NCBI RefSeq assembly: GCF_900119165.1
Contig: NZ_FPJG01000006.1
Coordinates: 992,001 to 1,056,000 of the forward strand
Origin: Amycolatopsis australiensis
Lineage (GTDB): Bacteria; Actinomycetota; Actinomycetes; Mycobacteriales; Pseudonocardiaceae
Length of the DNA stretch: 64,000 nt
Direction of reading: 5' to 3'
Shown: piece after piece, positions 37,591 through 47,500 of the stretch
How positions within the stretch are numbered: position 1 is the stretch's first letter
Layout of the letters: every line of letters begins with the position of its first letter
Position numbers and translations under genes: made by a program
The notes under the pieces: model-generated
Database searches by the model: none
What the model was told of the DNA's origin: nothing
What the model saw: only the letters and a program-made list of their open reading frames with translations

Positions 37591-40458
37591 CTAGTCGACC
37601 GGGTACCGGGCGAACCACCGGTCGTCACCCGGTGCGTCCGGGCCGAACTCGGCGAGCGCGTCGTCGGCGAGGCCGATGATGACGTCGCGGAGTTCCAGCT
37701 GCTGGAGCCAGCTTTCCCGGAGGGCTTCCTCGCCGTACATCGCGCCGACGAGGTTGCCGCAGACCGAGCCGGTCGAGTCGCTGTCGCCGCTGTGGTTGAC
37801 CGCCGCGAGCAACGCCGAGTCGGCGTCGGAGGTGGTCAACGCGACGTACACGGACATCGACAACGCAGTCTCGCCGACGTTGCCCTGCCCCAGCGATTCG
37901 AGCTTCTCCGGCGTCGGCGGCCCCTGGTCCGCCAGCGCGAGAGCCGCGTCGAGCGCCCTGCTCTGCTCTTCGTGACCCGGGTGCTGCACCAGCTCGGCCC
38001 GCGCGGTCGCGACCGCGTCGAGCAGCGGCCTGCCGTGCAGCAGCTCGTGCACGATCACGGCGAAGCACCCGGACGACAAATACCCGCTCGGGTGACCGTG
38101 GGTGAGCGCGGCGCTCTCCGCGCCGAGCCGGAAGACCTCCGCGAGGTCGTCCGACCACAGCGCGATCGGGGCCGCGCGCATCACACCGCCGCAGCCCTTC
38201 GAGTTGTTCACCGGCCGTTCGATGGTGCCGCGGACGCCCGAGCGGCCGTACGCCTCCAGCTCGCCGAAGCAGGTCAGGCCCGGCGCGCGACGGCTGAACA
38301 GCTCCTGGTGCGTGATCAGCCAGCCGTCCGGCGCCTCGGCGGCCGACCGCGGCCCGCGGGCGCGGTCCCACGCGACGCCCTGGGTGTGCAGCCAGCGCTG
38401 GTAGGCCATCTGCAGCGAATGCACGACGTCGGCCGAGCCGGTCCGCCGCCGCTGGGCATGCGCCCGGATCAGCGCTTCGAGCGTGAACAGCGTCATCTGC
38501 GTGTCGTCGGTGATCCGGCCGACGCCGCCGTACGCGGGGATGAAGTCGGTGATGCCGTCCGGCCCCGCGATTTCGCGGATCCGGTCGATCGAGTCGAACT
38601 CCGTCTTCGCGCCCAGCGCGTCGCCGATCGCCCCGGCGAGCAGGCTGCCCCGCAGTCGCGATCGCACGTCCGGTCCTTTCGGTTTCGGGGTGAACCGGCC
38701 GCTCGGGTACCGGCGCTCCCAGCGGCCGTGTTCGGCGGTCTCCGTCTGGAGGCCGTTGCGGTTGAAGTACCAGAAGACGTCGCCGGCGACGTCGTCGAGC
38801 AGGCCGAGGTCGGGCAGCGCCGCGACCCAGGGCAGGCCGGGCACGCCGGCCCGGGCACCGACCATGGCTCCGGCCAGCGCGCCGGCGACCGGGCCGGACC
38901 GCGCGGCGAGCGTGATCGCCGCTGCCGGGTCGTAGCCGCGCTTGGCCACGGCGAACAGCGCGCGGCCGAGCACCGAGCGCACGCTGCGGCCGTCGCCGAT
39001 GCTCTCCAGCTGCGTGACGTCGTCGGCGTCGCGGTCTTCGCGCAACGCCAGCACCGACGTCGCCAGGTCGCCGCCCAGCTCTTTGAGCCGCAGGTGCACC
39101 GGCAGCGCGAACACCTCACGCGTGAGCAGCGCCTGGAACAGCGAAACCAGCAGCTCGACGCCCTCGGTGACCTCCGGCCCGGCCGCGCTGCCGGTCAGCT
39201 CGCGGGCGATGTCCTTCGCGTACTGCTCGCCGTCGACGCCGTCGATCGCGACCGCACTCGCCGGGGTCGCGGCCAGCGCCGTGGCCAGCAGCGCGGAGAA
39301 CTCGGCCGGCGCGGGACCCGCGTGCCGCGTCGCGACGGCCAGCCAGCCGTCGGGGTCGGGCCCGGGCAAGGTGGCCGGGACCTCGCCGGTCGGCACCGGC
39401 GGCAGGCCACGCAGCACGGCGTCGGTGTGGAACAGCAGGTGGCGTGTCAGGCCGCCCAGCGGCAGCGGGCCCGCCGGATCGGCGCCGCCGCCCAGCGCGT
39501 CGCCGATCGCGAAGCCGACGTAGGCGCCGACGATCCGGTGCCACGCGAACCGCGCGGCCAGCGTGCCGAAGGCGGAGAACTTCCCGAACGTCCACGGCAC
39601 CGGCCGCGGCTGCGCGTCCTCGCCGACGTGCGCGATCAGGCCGTTCGCGCCCAGGTCGGCGGGCCATTCCGGCTGCTGGCCGGCCCGGCGCCGGACGCCG
39701 TTGCGGTACTGCCAGGCGAACCCGCGCAGGTACCGGAGGCATTCGCCGGGCGTCAGCTCGAAGTGGTAGTCGCGGGCGCGGTCGGCCGCGTACCGCAGGT
39801 GCCGGACCGGCAGGTCGGGCGGCTCGACGCCGAACTCCCCGACCAGCGCGGGCAGCGCCTCGGCGACCTCCGGCCCGGCTTCCGGCGCCGGTTCGGCCAC
39901 CCCGGACCGGCGCTCGCCGGAGCCGGAGCCGGCGTCCGCCAGCTCGGCGGCCGAAAGGCTGCGCACCAGCCCGGTGCCGGGGTCGAGCGTCAGCCCGGTC
40001 GACGGCCGGCCCGCGAGCAGCTCGCGGACGGTCATCCGCCACCGCTGCGGGTACCGGCCGGGCACCTTCGCCGACGAGCTGTAGGCGATGACCTCGCGTC
40101 CGCCCGTGCTCGGTACCGGCCGTACCAGCGGCTCGCCGTCGGGTGTGGGCACCACGACTTCGCAGTCCAGCAGCGCGCCGACGAACTCGGCGCGGCTGAT
40201 CCAGTTCGCGCCCAGGTAGCCCAGCAGCTTCTCGGCGTCGGTCACCGGCACGGGGAAACCGCGCCACACCGGGCCGGGCGTGTACTGCTCGTTGCCGCGG
40301 TGCCGGCCCGTCGGCTCGCCGAACAGCGTGTACTGCGTCCACCCGCGGATGGCGCGCACCGGGAGGCCGAGGCCGGGAAACGCCTTTTCGTCGAACTCCG
40401 GGTCGACGTCGGGTCGCCACTCGACGAAGCCGTCGTCGCTTTCTGTCATGCTCCCCAT
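37591..40458 (-). CDS. SseB-like protein with two ADP-ribosylglycohydrolase domains
   Basis: A 955-aa protein. Residues about 80-170 resemble an SseB N-terminal domain (LGYLGANWISRAEFVGALLD). A first DraG-type domain (about 300-580) is degenerate: GDALG is kept, but the TDDT and final metal motif are lost. A second DraG domain (about 600-940) is canonical, with GAIGDALGAKTEF, RITDDTQMTLF and NHSGDSDSTGSVCGNL carrying the dimetal ligands. DraG enzymes remove ADP-ribose from proteins. Beside a toxin with two ADP-ribosyltransferase domains, a self-protection role is plausible, as for Tri1 immunity proteins. Gaps are 7 bp to the upstream gene and 34 bp to the next. Confidence 0.78.
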   Translation of the reverse strand: MGSMTESDDGFVEWRPDVDPEFDEKAFPGLGLPVRAIRGWTQYTLFGEPTGRHRGNEQYTPGPVWRGFPVPVTDAEKLLGYLGANWISRAEFVGALLDCEVVVPTPDGEPLVRPVPSTGGREVIAYSSSAKVPGRYPQRWRMTVRELLAGRPSTGLTLDPGTGLVRSLSAAELADAGSGSGERRSGVAEPAPEAGPEVAEALPALVGEFGVEPPDLPVRHLRYAADRARDYHFELTPGECLRYLRGFAWQYRNGVRRRAGQQPEWPADLGANGLIAHVGEDAQPRPVPWTFGKFSAFGTLAARFAWHRIVGAYVGFAIGDALGGGADPAGPLPLGGLTRHLLFHTDAVLRGLPPVPTGEVPATLPGPDPDGWLAVATRHAGPAPAEFSALLATALAATPASAVAIDGVDGEQYAKDIARELTGSAAGPEVTEGVELLVSLFQALLTREVFALPVHLRLKELGGDLATSVLALREDRDADDVTQLESIGDGRSVRSVLGRALFAVAKRGYDPAAAITLAARSGPVAGALAGAMVGARAGVPGLPWVAALPDLGLLDDVAGDVFWYFNRNGLQTETAEHGRWERRYPSGRFTPKPKGPDVRSRLRGSLLAGAIGDALGAKTEFDSIDRIREIAGPDGITDFIPAYGGVGRITDDTQMTLFTLEALIRAHAQRRRTGSADVVHSLQMAYQRWLHTQGVAWDRARGPRSAAEAPDGWLITHQELFSRRAPGLTCFGELEAYGRSGVRGTIERPVNNSKGCGGVMRAAPIALWSDDLAEVFRLGAESAALTHGHPSGYLSSGCFAVIVHELLHGRPLLDAVATARAELVQHPGHEEQSRALDAALALADQGPPTPEKLESLGQGNVGETALSMSVYVALTTSDADSALLAAVNHSGDSDSTGSVCGNLVGAMYGEEALRESWLQQLELRDVIIGLADDALAEFGPDAPGDDRWFARYPVD

Positions 40459-40465
40459 CCTCGGG

Positions 40466-42709
40466 CTAATGCCGCGGGTACCGCTCGATCCACTGGTCGC
40501 CGAGCGCGCTCAGTGCCGAGTGCCGGTCGAAGTGCCAGTAGGCGTCCGAAGCCACGTTCTCCACCAGGTAGCGCAGCTCCAGCTGGTCGACCCACTTCTG
40601 CGGCAGCCCGGGGATGCCCGTGCGCGCGCCGAGCAGGGCGCCGGCGATCGCGCCGGTGAGCGCGCTGCGGCCGGAGTGGTTGACCGCGCGCAGCAGCGCC
40701 TGTTCCGGATAGTTCTCGAAGCCCGACAACGCCGCGAAGGCGCGTCCCAGCACCGAGAGCGTCGACTGGCCGTCGCCGATCAGCTCGGGCATCCGCAGGT
40801 CGGGCAGCCCGTGCTCGCCGAAGAACGGCACGGACTGCGCGACCATCTCCGCGATCGCCGTCCACTCCGGACCCTGCTGGAACTGGTTGTCCGGGTTGAG
40901 CACCTCACGGCTGGTGTTCCAGATCGGGAAGCTGAACGCGTCCTTCGTCAGCGCGTGCTCGAACAGCCAGGTCAGGTAGGTCGCGGCCGCCAGGTCGAGC
41001 TCGGCCGGGTGGGTGACGCCCGCCAGGTCGCGCACCGCCTGCCGCGCCCCGCCGCTGAACCCGCTGCCGGGCCCAGCCATCGTCAGCGCGGCGGGCAACG
41101 CGGGGATCAGCGCGGCCGGACCGGTCATCGGCGGTGCGCCGGCGACCCCGGTCGCGAGCTGGTGGTAGGCGTTGAGCTCGGCGTCGTCGGCGTCGCGGCG
41201 GGCGTGCAGGTCCGGGACCTGCACGAGCCAGCCGTCCGGGTGCTCCAGCGGCGCGCCCTGCGTGCGCAGCCAGCGCTGCAGCGCCCCGCGGACGACGCCG
41301 GGGAAGAGCTGCTCGGCTTCGCGGGACTCCGGCTGCTCGCGGTGCGGGCTGCGGATCACGGCCTCGGTGTAGAAGAGCAGCCGCTGCGTCAGCGAGCCGA
41401 TCCGGCCCGGCTGGTCGAACGCCGGGAGCAGGTCGGTGACGCCTTCGATGCCGTACTTCGCGTGGATGTCGTGCAGCGGCATCCGGTCGACCGCGGCGCC
41501 GAGAGCCTCCCCGAGCGCGAAGCCGACGTATGCGCCCGTGACGCGCTGCCAGCCGTAGCGGAAGCCGTCGAGGTCACGCTCGAAGTACTTGCCGAACGTG
41601 TCCAGCCGCGGGACCGGGCGCCCGGCGTTGTCGTAGGCCGGGGCCAGGCCGTTCGCGCGCAGGTCGTTCGGCTTGCTGCGCGGCGGCTCCGGCATGCTCA
41701 GCCGCTTCAGCCAGGACTCGCCGAGGATGGTCTTCGCGCACTCCTCGGCGGTCAGCTCGAAGCCGCGCCGCCGAGCCTTCTCGGCCGCGAGCAGCGGCGG
41801 CTTGACCGGCTCCGGCAGGCCCATCCGGGCCGCGGTTTCGGCGGCGACGCGGACCAGGTCCTCCTCGGCCTCCGGGCAGCGGCCGTGGACGTCGATGCGC
41901 GGCTCGTGCCGCGGGAAGCGCTGGACGATCTCGGCGAGCTCGGCGCTGGAAACGTCCTCGATGGTCGTCGGGCCGCCGTTGATCACCAGGTTCGGCGGGT
42001 GCTCGAACTCCGCCAGCGTCGCGACGTCGACCTTCCACCAGCCGTGCTCGCGCGAGGGCAGGTGCCGGGTCGAGCTGAACACCTTGAGCTCGTTGCGCTC
42101 CTCGGCGAAGTAGAACCGGTCGGTCTTGCCGGTCTCGAGGTCGAGCGGGACGTACACCTCGCACCGGATCAGCCCGATGAGCAGCAGCTCCCGGGTCAGC
42201 CAGCCGACGCTGGCGAACGACAGCAGCGTCTCGAGCGTGTTCTCCGGCTTCGGGTAGCCGCGGCGGATCGGACCGGCCTTGTACTCGGGGTTCTCGCGCT
42301 CTTCACCGGTCTGGTTGCCCTCGGCGTCGACCTTCACCCAGCCCGCGACGGCCTGCAGCGGCACGCCCAGCTCGCCGAGCCCGGCCTTCACGTACTCGGG
42401 GTCGACGACCTCGCGCCAGTTCTCCTGCCCGGGGAACGCCACCGGCACCGAAAGCCCGCCGGGGTGCGGGTGCGCCTGGCGCAGCTCGCCGTCCGGCTCG
42501 CGGACGACGACCGACGGCGGCGGGAAGATCTCCTTCTCCGGACGGCCTTCGTCGAGGAACGCGATGGTGTTGTAGGGCACCGACCAGCCCTCGGGGATGC
42601 GCAGCACCTTCCCGGTGTCCACCCGGAGGCCGGCGGGACCGGAGACGTCCGGGCCGTGCACCGCGCGCAGCCACTGGCTGACCTTGGCAATCGCTTCCGC
42701 CGCTTCCAC
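40466..42709 (-). CDS. YrhB-SseB-degenerate ADP-ribosylglycohydrolase protein
   Basis: A 747-aa protein. Residues 1-85 resemble a YrhB domain (GWSVPYNTIAFLDEG, PSVVVREPDGEL). About 140-260 is SseB-like (VGWLTRELLLIGLIRCEVYV, VINGGPTTIEDVSSAEL). About 390-740 is a DraG fold in which every metal motif is altered: GDALG becomes GEALG, TDDTQ becomes SLTQR, and NHSGDSDSTG becomes NHSGRSALTG. It is therefore probably a catalytically dead binding protein. The GTG start directly abuts the stop of the upstream gene (0 bp). It shares its architecture with the 955-aa neighbour, which keeps one intact DraG domain. Confidence 0.72.
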   Translation of the reverse strand: MEAAEAIAKVSQWLRAVHGPDVSGPAGLRVDTGKVLRIPEGWSVPYNTIAFLDEGRPEKEIFPPPSVVVREPDGELRQAHPHPGGLSVPVAFPGQENWREVVDPEYVKAGLGELGVPLQAVAGWVKVDAEGNQTGEERENPEYKAGPIRRGYPKPENTLETLLSFASVGWLTRELLLIGLIRCEVYVPLDLETGKTDRFYFAEERNELKVFSSTRHLPSREHGWWKVDVATLAEFEHPPNLVINGGPTTIEDVSSAELAEIVQRFPRHEPRIDVHGRCPEAEEDLVRVAAETAARMGLPEPVKPPLLAAEKARRRGFELTAEECAKTILGESWLKRLSMPEPPRSKPNDLRANGLAPAYDNAGRPVPRLDTFGKYFERDLDGFRYGWQRVTGAYVGFALGEALGAAVDRMPLHDIHAKYGIEGVTDLLPAFDQPGRIGSLTQRLLFYTEAVIRSPHREQPESREAEQLFPGVVRGALQRWLRTQGAPLEHPDGWLVQVPDLHARRDADDAELNAYHQLATGVAGAPPMTGPAALIPALPAALTMAGPGSGFSGGARQAVRDLAGVTHPAELDLAAATYLTWLFEHALTKDAFSFPIWNTSREVLNPDNQFQQGPEWTAIAEMVAQSVPFFGEHGLPDLRMPELIGDGQSTLSVLGRAFAALSGFENYPEQALLRAVNHSGRSALTGAIAGALLGARTGIPGLPQKWVDQLELRYLVENVASDAYWHFDRHSALSALGDQWIERYPRH

Positions 42710-44125
42710 CTACTCGATCCTCTCCAGGCTTCCGTCGGACTCGTGCTCGGCGATCGTCTTCGGCAGCACGAAGGCCACCGCGCCACCCGGCAGGTTCGCC
42801 CACGGAACCGTGATGCCGGTGATCACGTGCAGCGGGCGCCGGAGCCGGTAGCTCCGCCGGACCCGCTCCCGTTCCAGCGGCAGCGACGTCGTGGCGAACC
42901 GTACCTCCCCGTGGTGGACGAGGTTGCCGGGTTCCTCGCCGAAGCGCAGGACGACCGTACCCGCCACCAGCCGCGTGATGCGCTTGTTGCGGAGCAGGGT
43001 GAGGGGAGGCTCACCCGGGGCCGGGTGCACCGGCCAGTCGTCGAGCTCGCGCGCGGTTTCGAGCGGGGTTTCGTGCCCGGCGGTCATCCGGGCCGGGTGC
43101 AGCAGCAGTGCCCCGAGCAGCTGCTGGGCGGCGTCTTCGAGCCGGTCGAAGTACTTCGGCGCGCGCGGCTTCCCGCCGGCGTACGCGGCGACCTCCCAGC
43201 CGCCGGGCGTGAAGTTGAGGCACCACGTGCCGTCGGCCCGCTCCCCGACGCGGTAGGCCTCCGGCCAGACGCCGTGCTCGCCGAGCCGCTGGACCAGCAC
43301 GATCAGCAGGTCGTCGTCGGTCAGCTTCGGGTCCGGCGTGGTCTCCAGCTCCGCCGCGACGTCCCCGCCGGTCTTCTTCACGTCGGCGCGGCCCGGCTTC
43401 GGCCGCGGCTTGCCCAGCAGGTCCGCCTCGGCGGTCCGGCGGACCAGCGGTTCGACGTACGGCGGCTGGAAGTGGTGGCGGCGGATGTGCGCGACCAGGT
43501 CCGGCTCCGGCGGCAGGCCCTTCTCCGCGAGCAGGTCCGGCACCGATGAAGACCAGATCCAGGTGCCGTCGGTGTGGAAGCGTTCGCCGCCTGCTTCGTG
43601 CACGACGGCTTCCCGCTCGAGGTACTGCAGCACGAGCGGGACCTCGGTGTCGGTCAGCGGCGGCCGGCCGGCGTCCGGGCCGCCGGGCTCGGCGTGCCGG
43701 AACACCACGCCGAGCGGCAGCTGCGCGCGCAGCCGCCACCAGTCGGGGATGTGCTCGTCGGCGCGCGGGAACGCGGCCAGCTCCTCCGGGTAGGCGGCCG
43801 CCGGCGGGGCGTCCGTCCACACGGGATCGTCGTCGAGCGCGAAGTCGAAGTCGAAGGTGCCGTCGGGGGCGAGGGTGAAGCGCGCCTGCAGCCAGGTGCC
43901 GCGGCCCCCGGCGTACATGCCTTGGCGCAGCTGGGTGAAGAGGCCGGCCAGCTCGTCCGTGGTCGCCACGTTGTGGCCTTCGATCTCGGCATGCGTCCCG
44001 ACCTGCCGGAAGTCGACGACGGCGGGCCCGGCGGCGTCGGCCCGGTACTCGCGCACGAGCTTTCCCAGCTGCACGAGGAGGGTGCGCTGCTCGTCGGGCG
44101 AAAGGCGTTGTTCCACGTGAATCAT
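42710..44125 (-). CDS. YezG/DUF600-like and TNT-like domain protein (copy 2)
   Basis: A 471-aa paralogue of the 635-aa protein at the operon end. The start MIHVEQRLSPDEQ (44125) overlaps the 153-aa gene by 4 bp (ATGA). Residues about 5-110 are YezG/DUF600-like (VDFRQVGTHAEIEG, FTQLRQGMYAGG, FDFDFALDDDPVW). The C-terminus is TNT-like (LVAGTVVLRFGEEPGN, RRSYRLRRPLHVITG, VPWANLPGGAVAFVLP), again with Ala where active TNT has Gln. The combination of an immunity-like module with a toxin-like module in one chain is unusual. Its role in the toxin operon is unknown. Confidence 0.7.
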   Translation of the reverse strand: MIHVEQRLSPDEQRTLLVQLGKLVREYRADAAGPAVVDFRQVGTHAEIEGHNVATTDELAGLFTQLRQGMYAGGRGTWLQARFTLAPDGTFDFDFALDDDPVWTDAPPAAAYPEELAAFPRADEHIPDWWRLRAQLPLGVVFRHAEPGGPDAGRPPLTDTEVPLVLQYLEREAVVHEAGGERFHTDGTWIWSSSVPDLLAEKGLPPEPDLVAHIRRHHFQPPYVEPLVRRTAEADLLGKPRPKPGRADVKKTGGDVAAELETTPDPKLTDDDLLIVLVQRLGEHGVWPEAYRVGERADGTWCLNFTPGGWEVAAYAGGKPRAPKYFDRLEDAAQQLLGALLLHPARMTAGHETPLETARELDDWPVHPAPGEPPLTLLRNKRITRLVAGTVVLRFGEEPGNLVHHGEVRFATTSLPLERERVRRSYRLRRPLHVITGITVPWANLPGGAVAFVLPKTIAEHESDGSLERIE

Positions 44126-44583
44126 TGCTCTGCGCGGCGGATCGGATGCTTGCGCCGGGCTTCGAACGTCGGCGGTTCGCCGGCCGCGCGGCGGGCGGCC
44201 TCGTCCTCCCACATCTTGAAGGTGCGCTTGTAGATCGACTGGACCAGCGCGACCTCCTGGGGCTCCAGCCGCCGGTTTTCCCGTTTCCGCGCCTGGGCGT
44301 ACAGACCACCTACCGTCTCGTAGAGCGCGAAGATCGGCCCCTCACCGGTCAGGTGGTAGTCCCGTTCCCGCTCGGTCTCCTGGACGAACCGGTCTTCGGA
44401 GAAGGGGCCCTGGATGTCGGATTCCGTCGTGGACCAGATCACCTCGCGGATGTGGCTGTTGTCTTCCCGGAAGAACCCGGTGTCCAGGTCGAGGATGGTG
44501 CCCATGAGCCCGCCGTCCGGCGTCGAATCGACCCGGTAGGTCTGGGCGTAGTACTTGAAGAACATCGGGGTCTGGAAGGCCAT
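44122..44583 (-). CDS. Unknown 153-aa protein coupled to the toxin gene
   Basis: I do not recognise this family. The 153 aa start [17 protein letters not shown] beta-rich N-terminal half (DGGLMGTILDLDTGFF, REVIWSTTESDIQGPF) is followed by a highly charged helical C-terminus (YAQARKRENRRLEPQEV, RRKHPIRRAEQ). It has no signal peptide or membrane segment. The start codon overlaps the toxin stop codon (TGATG) and the stop overlaps the next gene (ATGA), so it is translated with the toxin. Position directly after a polymorphic toxin makes an immunity or chaperone role the leading hypothesis. Confidence 0.75.
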   Translation of the reverse strand: MAFQTPMFFKYYAQTYRVDSTPDGGLMGTILDLDTGFFREDNSHIREVIWSTTESDIQGPFSEDRFVQETERERDYHLTGEGPIFALYETVGGLYAQARKRENRRLEPQEVALVQSIYKRTFKMWEDEAARRAAGEPPTFEARRKHPIRRAEQ

Positions 44584-47500
44584 CAGCCGTCCTCCTCAGG
44601 GGTGAGTCCCCGCCGCAGTGCTTCCTCGAACCGTCCGCGCACCTGCTCCACGATGGCAGCGTCGAGGGCGGCCTCTTCCGGGGAGAGCAGGCCTTCGCGG
44701 CCCTCCTTCCGGCTGAGGGTCTCGAAGTCGCGGCGGACTTCGTAGAGCGCGTGCTCGTAGTCGGCGACGTCGTCGATGCCCTTCAGGTGCAGCCGCAGCT
44801 CGGCGACGTGGCCGTTCGCCAGGCGCACCGACATCTGCAGGTCCCGGTAGCCGCTGGGCTTCGGGTCGGCGATCCGGTCGGTGAAGTCGACGATGCGCAC
44901 GCCGGGGTCCTGGTGCAGCCGGTCGAGCGCGCGATAGAGGTCGGCCACCCGCTCGAACTGGATCCGCGCGCCGACGAGGTCGGTCAGCTTCGCGCCGTCG
45001 AACCCGTACTTGCGGATCTTGGCCATCGCCCGCTCGTCTTCCTTGGGTTCCAGCCGGCCCTTCACGTCACCGTCCTCACCCGCGGCACGCTCGGCGATGG
45101 CGTTCAGGGTGTCCTGGTTGGCACGCCACCTCGCGCGCTCTTCGGCGAGCCACTGCCGGCAGTAGCCTTCGTCGCCCCGGCGCTCGTCGTCGAAACTGCC
45201 CTGGAACTTGTCCTCGCGGTCGGTGGCGAAGACGGCGTCCGCCACCTCCCGGACTATCTCCGCCTGCTCCGGCGTCGGCTCGAACGGCTCCACGCCGGCC
45301 TGCTGGACGTCGTCGACCACCTGGTAGCCGCGCGTGTCGACCTCGTGGACCGCGTCCGCCAGGATCGGGATGGCCTCGGGGTGCTTGAGCAGGCTCTCGA
45401 TCGTCTTCGGGTTGTCCAGCAGCGAGCGCGTCAGGTGGTCGTTGCCCGGTTCGGACATGATCCGGACCAGCTCGGGGTGCTGCCCGAGGTGCTCGCGGAT
45501 GAAGTCCGCCGAGGGATGCCCGTCGAGCGCCGCGGCCACGTCTTCGCGGGCCAGCAACGCGTCGTGCGGCTGCGCGGTGCCGTAGCCGCCGTGCTCCCCG
45601 GTGCCGTGCTCGGTCTGCACGTGCTCGGTGCCCGGCGTGCCGATGTGCATCAGCTTGATGCTCTTCGGTGGCTGCGGCAGGTGCATGAGGTCGCCGGACT
45701 GCGGGTCGATGAACGCGACGCCGTCACGGGTGTGCACGACCATCGCGACGTGCCCGTACTCGACGCCGTTCGGGCCCGCGTACTTCACCGCGACCACGGC
45801 GTGGTGGTCGAGCGGCCGGTCCCGCAGCTCGCGGATGACGTCGTCGTAGCTGCCGCGCGCGGAGAACGTCTCGCCGAAGCGGCTCTCGATGTGCTCGAGC
45901 GTGCCGCGCGTGCCCATCTCGTGGAACAGGACCGGTTCGGCGGTCAGGTGGCCGCCGTGCAGCCGGTCCCAGTACGCCTCGGGACCGCGGGTGCAGTTGG
46001 ACATGTACCCGTTCTCCAGCGCGCCCGGCTGGTGGAAGCCCGGGTTGACCTCACGCAGGTGCGGGTGCCGGTCCTGGACGTAGGCCGCGCGCTCGGCGGG
46101 CGTCGCCGTGTCGGCGTGGATGGCCGGTTCGGCCGGCGGGTTCGTCGCGCGCGCCAGGTGCCCGTAGTCCGGCTGCGGTTCCGGGACCACGGGCGGTTCC
46201 GGGCCGTCGTGGACGTCGTCGACGTGGGTCGGCACCGGTTCGTGGTGCGCCGGCTCGCCGAAGCCGCCGAGGCGTTCCATCAGCGCGGCCTGCCTGCGCC
46301 GTTCGAACTCGGCCGCGTTGTGGTCGTTCTCGGCGCGTCGCTCGGCCATCTTCTGCTGCGCGGCCTCGGGGTCGAGGTAGCGCGGATGGCCGGGGCCGAT
46401 CTCCTCGGCCTCGATGACCCACTTGCGGCGGCCCTCCGGCGTGATCTCGAGACGCCGTTCGTGCACCAGCAGCTGCGTCCCGGGCGGCGACAGCGCCTCG
46501 CGTTCGGAGGGGTTTTCGGCGAGCTTCGAGATGTCGCGGAGGTTGTCCGAGCGGACGTGCAGCTCGACGTCGTCGCCGAACTTGCCGGCCGAGAACTCGT
46601 CGGTCTTGATGGACGCGCTGGAGAACGCGGGCTCGACGACCACCGAGCCCGGCTCGTACGGCCCCGCGACCAGCTCGGCCAGCCGCGGGTCACCGCCGAC
46701 GTCGATACCGCGGACGGTCTCGCCGGACTCGCGCGGGACCTGGTTGAGGCCGTCGACGATGGCGCGCGTGTTCGCCTGCGCGAGGTCGAACCCGGGGTGG
46801 CCGGGGCCGCGGCGCAGGGCCTCGTTGACGTCGTAGGCGTATTCGCCGCGGGTGTAGCCGTGGACCGCGACGGCGCCTTCGTCGGACAGCGGCAGGCCGG
46901 CGGCGTCCCGGCGGGCGAGCGCGCGGTCGTGGATCTGCCGGTAGACGTCGTCGTCGCCGACCGCGCGGCGGATGCTTTCGTGGTCGGCCGGGGTCCCGCG
47001 GTGCTCGCCGTCGAAGAGGTAGCCCTCATCGTGCGGGACGTGCTCGGGCGCGGGGTTGAGCCGGTCGGCGATGCCTTCGTGGTGCGGCGTCGCCTCGCCA
47101 CCGCCGAGCGGCATGGTGTGGATGCCGCCGGCGTCGTGCGGAAGCTCGGCGAGCCGTCCGGTGACGGGGTCGGCGAAGAGCACCCCGTGCTCGGTGTGCA
47201 CGGCGGCGACCAGCCGCGACTCCCCACCGGGGGTTTCGAACGCGACGGCCGCCCGCGCCCCGACGGGACGTTCGCCGAGGTCCCGCGCGACGTCGTCGAA
47301 GCTGCCCCGGCTGTTCCACTCCCCGCTGAGCTGGTGTCCGCGCGCGGGCCCGGCGACGACGTCCTCACCGTTCATGCGCCGGTCGAAGGCGGCGATCGAC
47401 TCGGCGGCGTTGGTGCGGAAGCCGTTCTCGCGGGCGCCGGGACTGTAGTAGTCGCGCGTGTTGACGGCGGCGAGTTCCGGAACGGCGTCGCGCACGAGCC

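Noticed and set aside
44110..44123. parS-like GTTCCACGTGAATC
   Set aside because: Two mismatches, and it lies inside coding sequence (MIHVEQ codons); likely coincidence.
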